DNA from: Rikenellaceae bacterium
Lineage (GTDB): Bacteria > Bacteroidota > Bacteroidia > Bacteroidales > UBA932
Assembly: GCA_900769145.1 (NCBI GenBank)
Contig: CAAGFN010000188.1
Coordinates: 1 to 5,857 of the forward strand
Direction of reading: 5' to 3'
Length of the DNA: 5,857 nucleotides
Shown: in pieces, positions 4,517 to 5,857 of the stretch
Layout of the letters: the number at the start of each line of letters is the position of its first letter
How positions within the stretch are numbered: position 1 is the first letter of the stretch
Translations under genes and position numbers: made by a program
Notes under the pieces: model-generated
What the model saw: the letters and a program-made list of their open reading frames with translations, nothing else
Database searches by the model: none
Told to the model about the DNA's origin: nothing

Positions 4517-5857
4517 CTATTTTCGCCTGCTCATTGCAAGAAGTCCGATGAATGTCAACAGACCATTGAAAAAAAGCAGTTCATAGCTGAACTGATAGCC
4601 TCCGAACCATTTCTCGGAATTAAGCTGTAGAACAAGGCAGACCAGCGGTGCCACTATCGAGACAACAGGCACGGCCTTGTCGCAAGTACGGCGTTTCGTC
4701 AGGATGCCGAAGGCGAACATTCCCAGGATCGGCCCATAGGTATAGCTTGCCAGCTTATATACGGCATCGATTGCACTCGTACTGTTCAATGCGTTGAATA
4801 TCAATATTGTGATGCCCATTCCCAAGGCCATTGCAATGTGGGTTTTCTCCCTCATTGACCTGACTTTTTCCTCAGATTTGCCGGAGGTGCCGAGAATATC
4901 AACGGTGAATGATGTCGTGAGGGCGGTCAATGCCGAACCACCGGCGGCGAATGAGCAGGACACCAGGCCGATTATGAACATTACCCCGGCAATGACAGGC
5001 AGCATTCCGCTGGTTGCGACGGCAGGGAAAAGCCCGTCCCCGCTGGCCTGAATCGAATATTTCTCCGCAAAAAGATAAAGCAGCACGCCAAGCACAAGGA
5101 AGAGGAAGATGACCACCGTCTGGAGCAGCGAACTCGTGACTATGTTCTTCTGCGAGTCCCGGAAATTCTTGCAGGCCAATGACCTCTGCATCATATCCTG
5201 GTCCAGGCCCGTCATTGCGATAAGGGTGAACATTCCCCCGAAGAACTGCTTGAAGAAATATTGCGGATGGTTCGGGTCATCGAACCAGAACATTCTCGCC
5301 ATCCCGCTTTCTTTCACAGCCGGGACAATATCTCCCAAGCCCAGGTGCAATACCCTGCTGATGAAAACGGTACAAAGTACTATGGAAAGAAGCATACAGC
5401 CCGTCTTGAGGAAATCAATCCAGATGACGGCCTTCACGCCTCCACGGAAGGTGTAGAGCAGAAGTATCAGTATGGTAATCAGCACATTGACCCAAAACGG
5501 GACTCCAAGCGGCCCGAATACCATAAGTTGCAGGGAAATGCATACGAGATACAGTCTCACGGACGCTCCCAACATCTTGGAAATAAAGAAGAACCAGGCT
5601 CCGGTACGGTAGGAGGATACCCCGAACCTCTCCTCGAGATAGCCGTATATGGAAACCAGATTCATCCGGTAGAAAAGCGGAATCAGCACGAATGCTATGA
5701 CCAGCTGGCCGGCAATGAAACCGAGGGCCATCTGCATATAGCCGAAGCCTGAGACCGCCACCATTCCCGGAACGGAAACGTATGTCACGCCCGACATTGC
5801 GGAGCCTATCATTGCGAAGGCCACTACATACCAGGACTGTTTCCTGCTGCCGGTGAA
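4517..5857 (-). CDS. Sodium:solute symporter (SSS family), N-terminus cut by window edge
   Basis: Integral inner-membrane transporter that uses the sodium gradient to take up a small solute. The frame is open to the right edge and the window holds 446 codons; about 35-40 N-terminal residues are probably missing. The visible part starts FTGSRKQSWYVVAFAMIGSA, followed by SGVTYVSVPGMV, which is the conserved first-helix region of the family. About a dozen hydrophobic segments follow. The family-typical block TGLDQDMMQRSLACKNFRDSQ and the serine/threonine-rich SALTALTTSFTVDI near the sodium-site helix are present. The protein ends LLTFIGLLAMSRRK with a basic tail. The sugar, amino acid or sialic acid substrate cannot be inferred from the sequence. 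The GTG at 5824 is internal and should not be taken as the start. No terminator is seen before the next gene, so some read-through is possible. Confidence 0.93.
   Translation of the reverse strand, partial: FTGSRKQSWYVVAFAMIGSAMSGVTYVSVPGMVAVSGFGYMQMALGFIAGQLVIAFVLIPLFYRMNLVSIYGYLEERFGVSSYRTGAWFFFISKMLGASVRLYLVCISLQLMVFGPLGVPFWVNVLITILILLLYTFRGGVKAVIWIDFLKTGCMLLSIVLCTVFISRVLHLGLGDIVPAVKESGMARMFWFDDPNHPQYFFKQFFGGMFTLIAMTGLDQDMMQRSLACKNFRDSQKNIVTSSLLQTVVIFLFLVLGVLLYLFAEKYSIQASGDGLFPAVATSGMLPVIAGVMFIIGLVSCSFAAGGSALTALTTSFTVDILGTSGKSEEKVRSMREKTHIAMALGMGITILIFNALNSTSAIDAVYKLASYTYGPILGMFAFGILTKRRTCDKAVPVVSIVAPLVCLVLQLNSEKWFGGYQFSYELLFFNGLLTFIGLLAMSRRK

Noticed and set aside
5261..5752. Plus-strand 163-codon open frame
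   Set aside because: It is antisense to the sodium:solute symporter. Its composition (many H, E, Q, G) is that of a shadow frame.

Overview
The window looks like chromosomal DNA of a member of the Bacteroidota, most likely order Bacteroidales. Three things point there: a glycine C-acetyltransferase with a Bacteroides-like N-terminus (MYGKMKEHL...), several promoter candidates of the Bacteroidota type (TAnnTTTG around -7 with a TTG-containing -33 box) and no Shine-Dalgarno sequences, and an outer-membrane beta-barrel protein of the small porin type common in this group. The species cannot be named from the sequence.

Layout, left to right. The left edge holds the 5' two thirds of kbl (minus strand; its 3' end lies outside the window). 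Upstream of it is a 70-bp nested inverted repeat with a candidate promoter inside, then a gene for an 84-residue membrane protein (860-1114, minus). From about 1137 to 1728 there is no convincing large gene. This stretch holds a candidate promoter and dyad, a broken zinc-ribbon-like reading frame, a tandem pair of hairpin repeats (1367-1458), and a strongly folded segment (1603-1726) ending in a plus-strand terminator-like hairpin. Then comes a probable minus-strand operon: a 108-residue protein of unknown function (2324-2650), a stand-alone AlaX-type alanyl-tRNA editing protein (1806-2318), and a possible 30-residue ORF (1729-1821) that overlaps the end of alaX.

The only plus-strand coding material is a decayed FtsK/SpoIIIE-type ATPase (3022-3727, frameshifted and probably internally deleted), preceded by further broken coding remnants (2860-3008). 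It looks like what is left of a mobile or accessory element. A 28-bp sequence (23/28 identical) occurs in inverted orientation on either side of the alaX/FtsK segment (1333-1360 and 3758-3785) and may mark a dispersed repeat or element ends.

The right part is ordinary: a strong terminator (3807-3842), an outer-membrane beta-barrel protein with a signal peptide (3868-4452), its own promoter, and a sodium:solute symporter (4517 to the right edge, N-terminus missing), all on the minus strand.

Functionally the window mixes threonine/glycine metabolism (kbl), translation quality control (alaX) and envelope transport. These do not form one pathway. The interesting material is non-coding: the promoter-in-a-hairpin upstream of kbl, the three-arm pairing region next to alaX, and the shared inverted repeat. 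No CRISPR array, tRNA, rRNA or intact transposase is visible.
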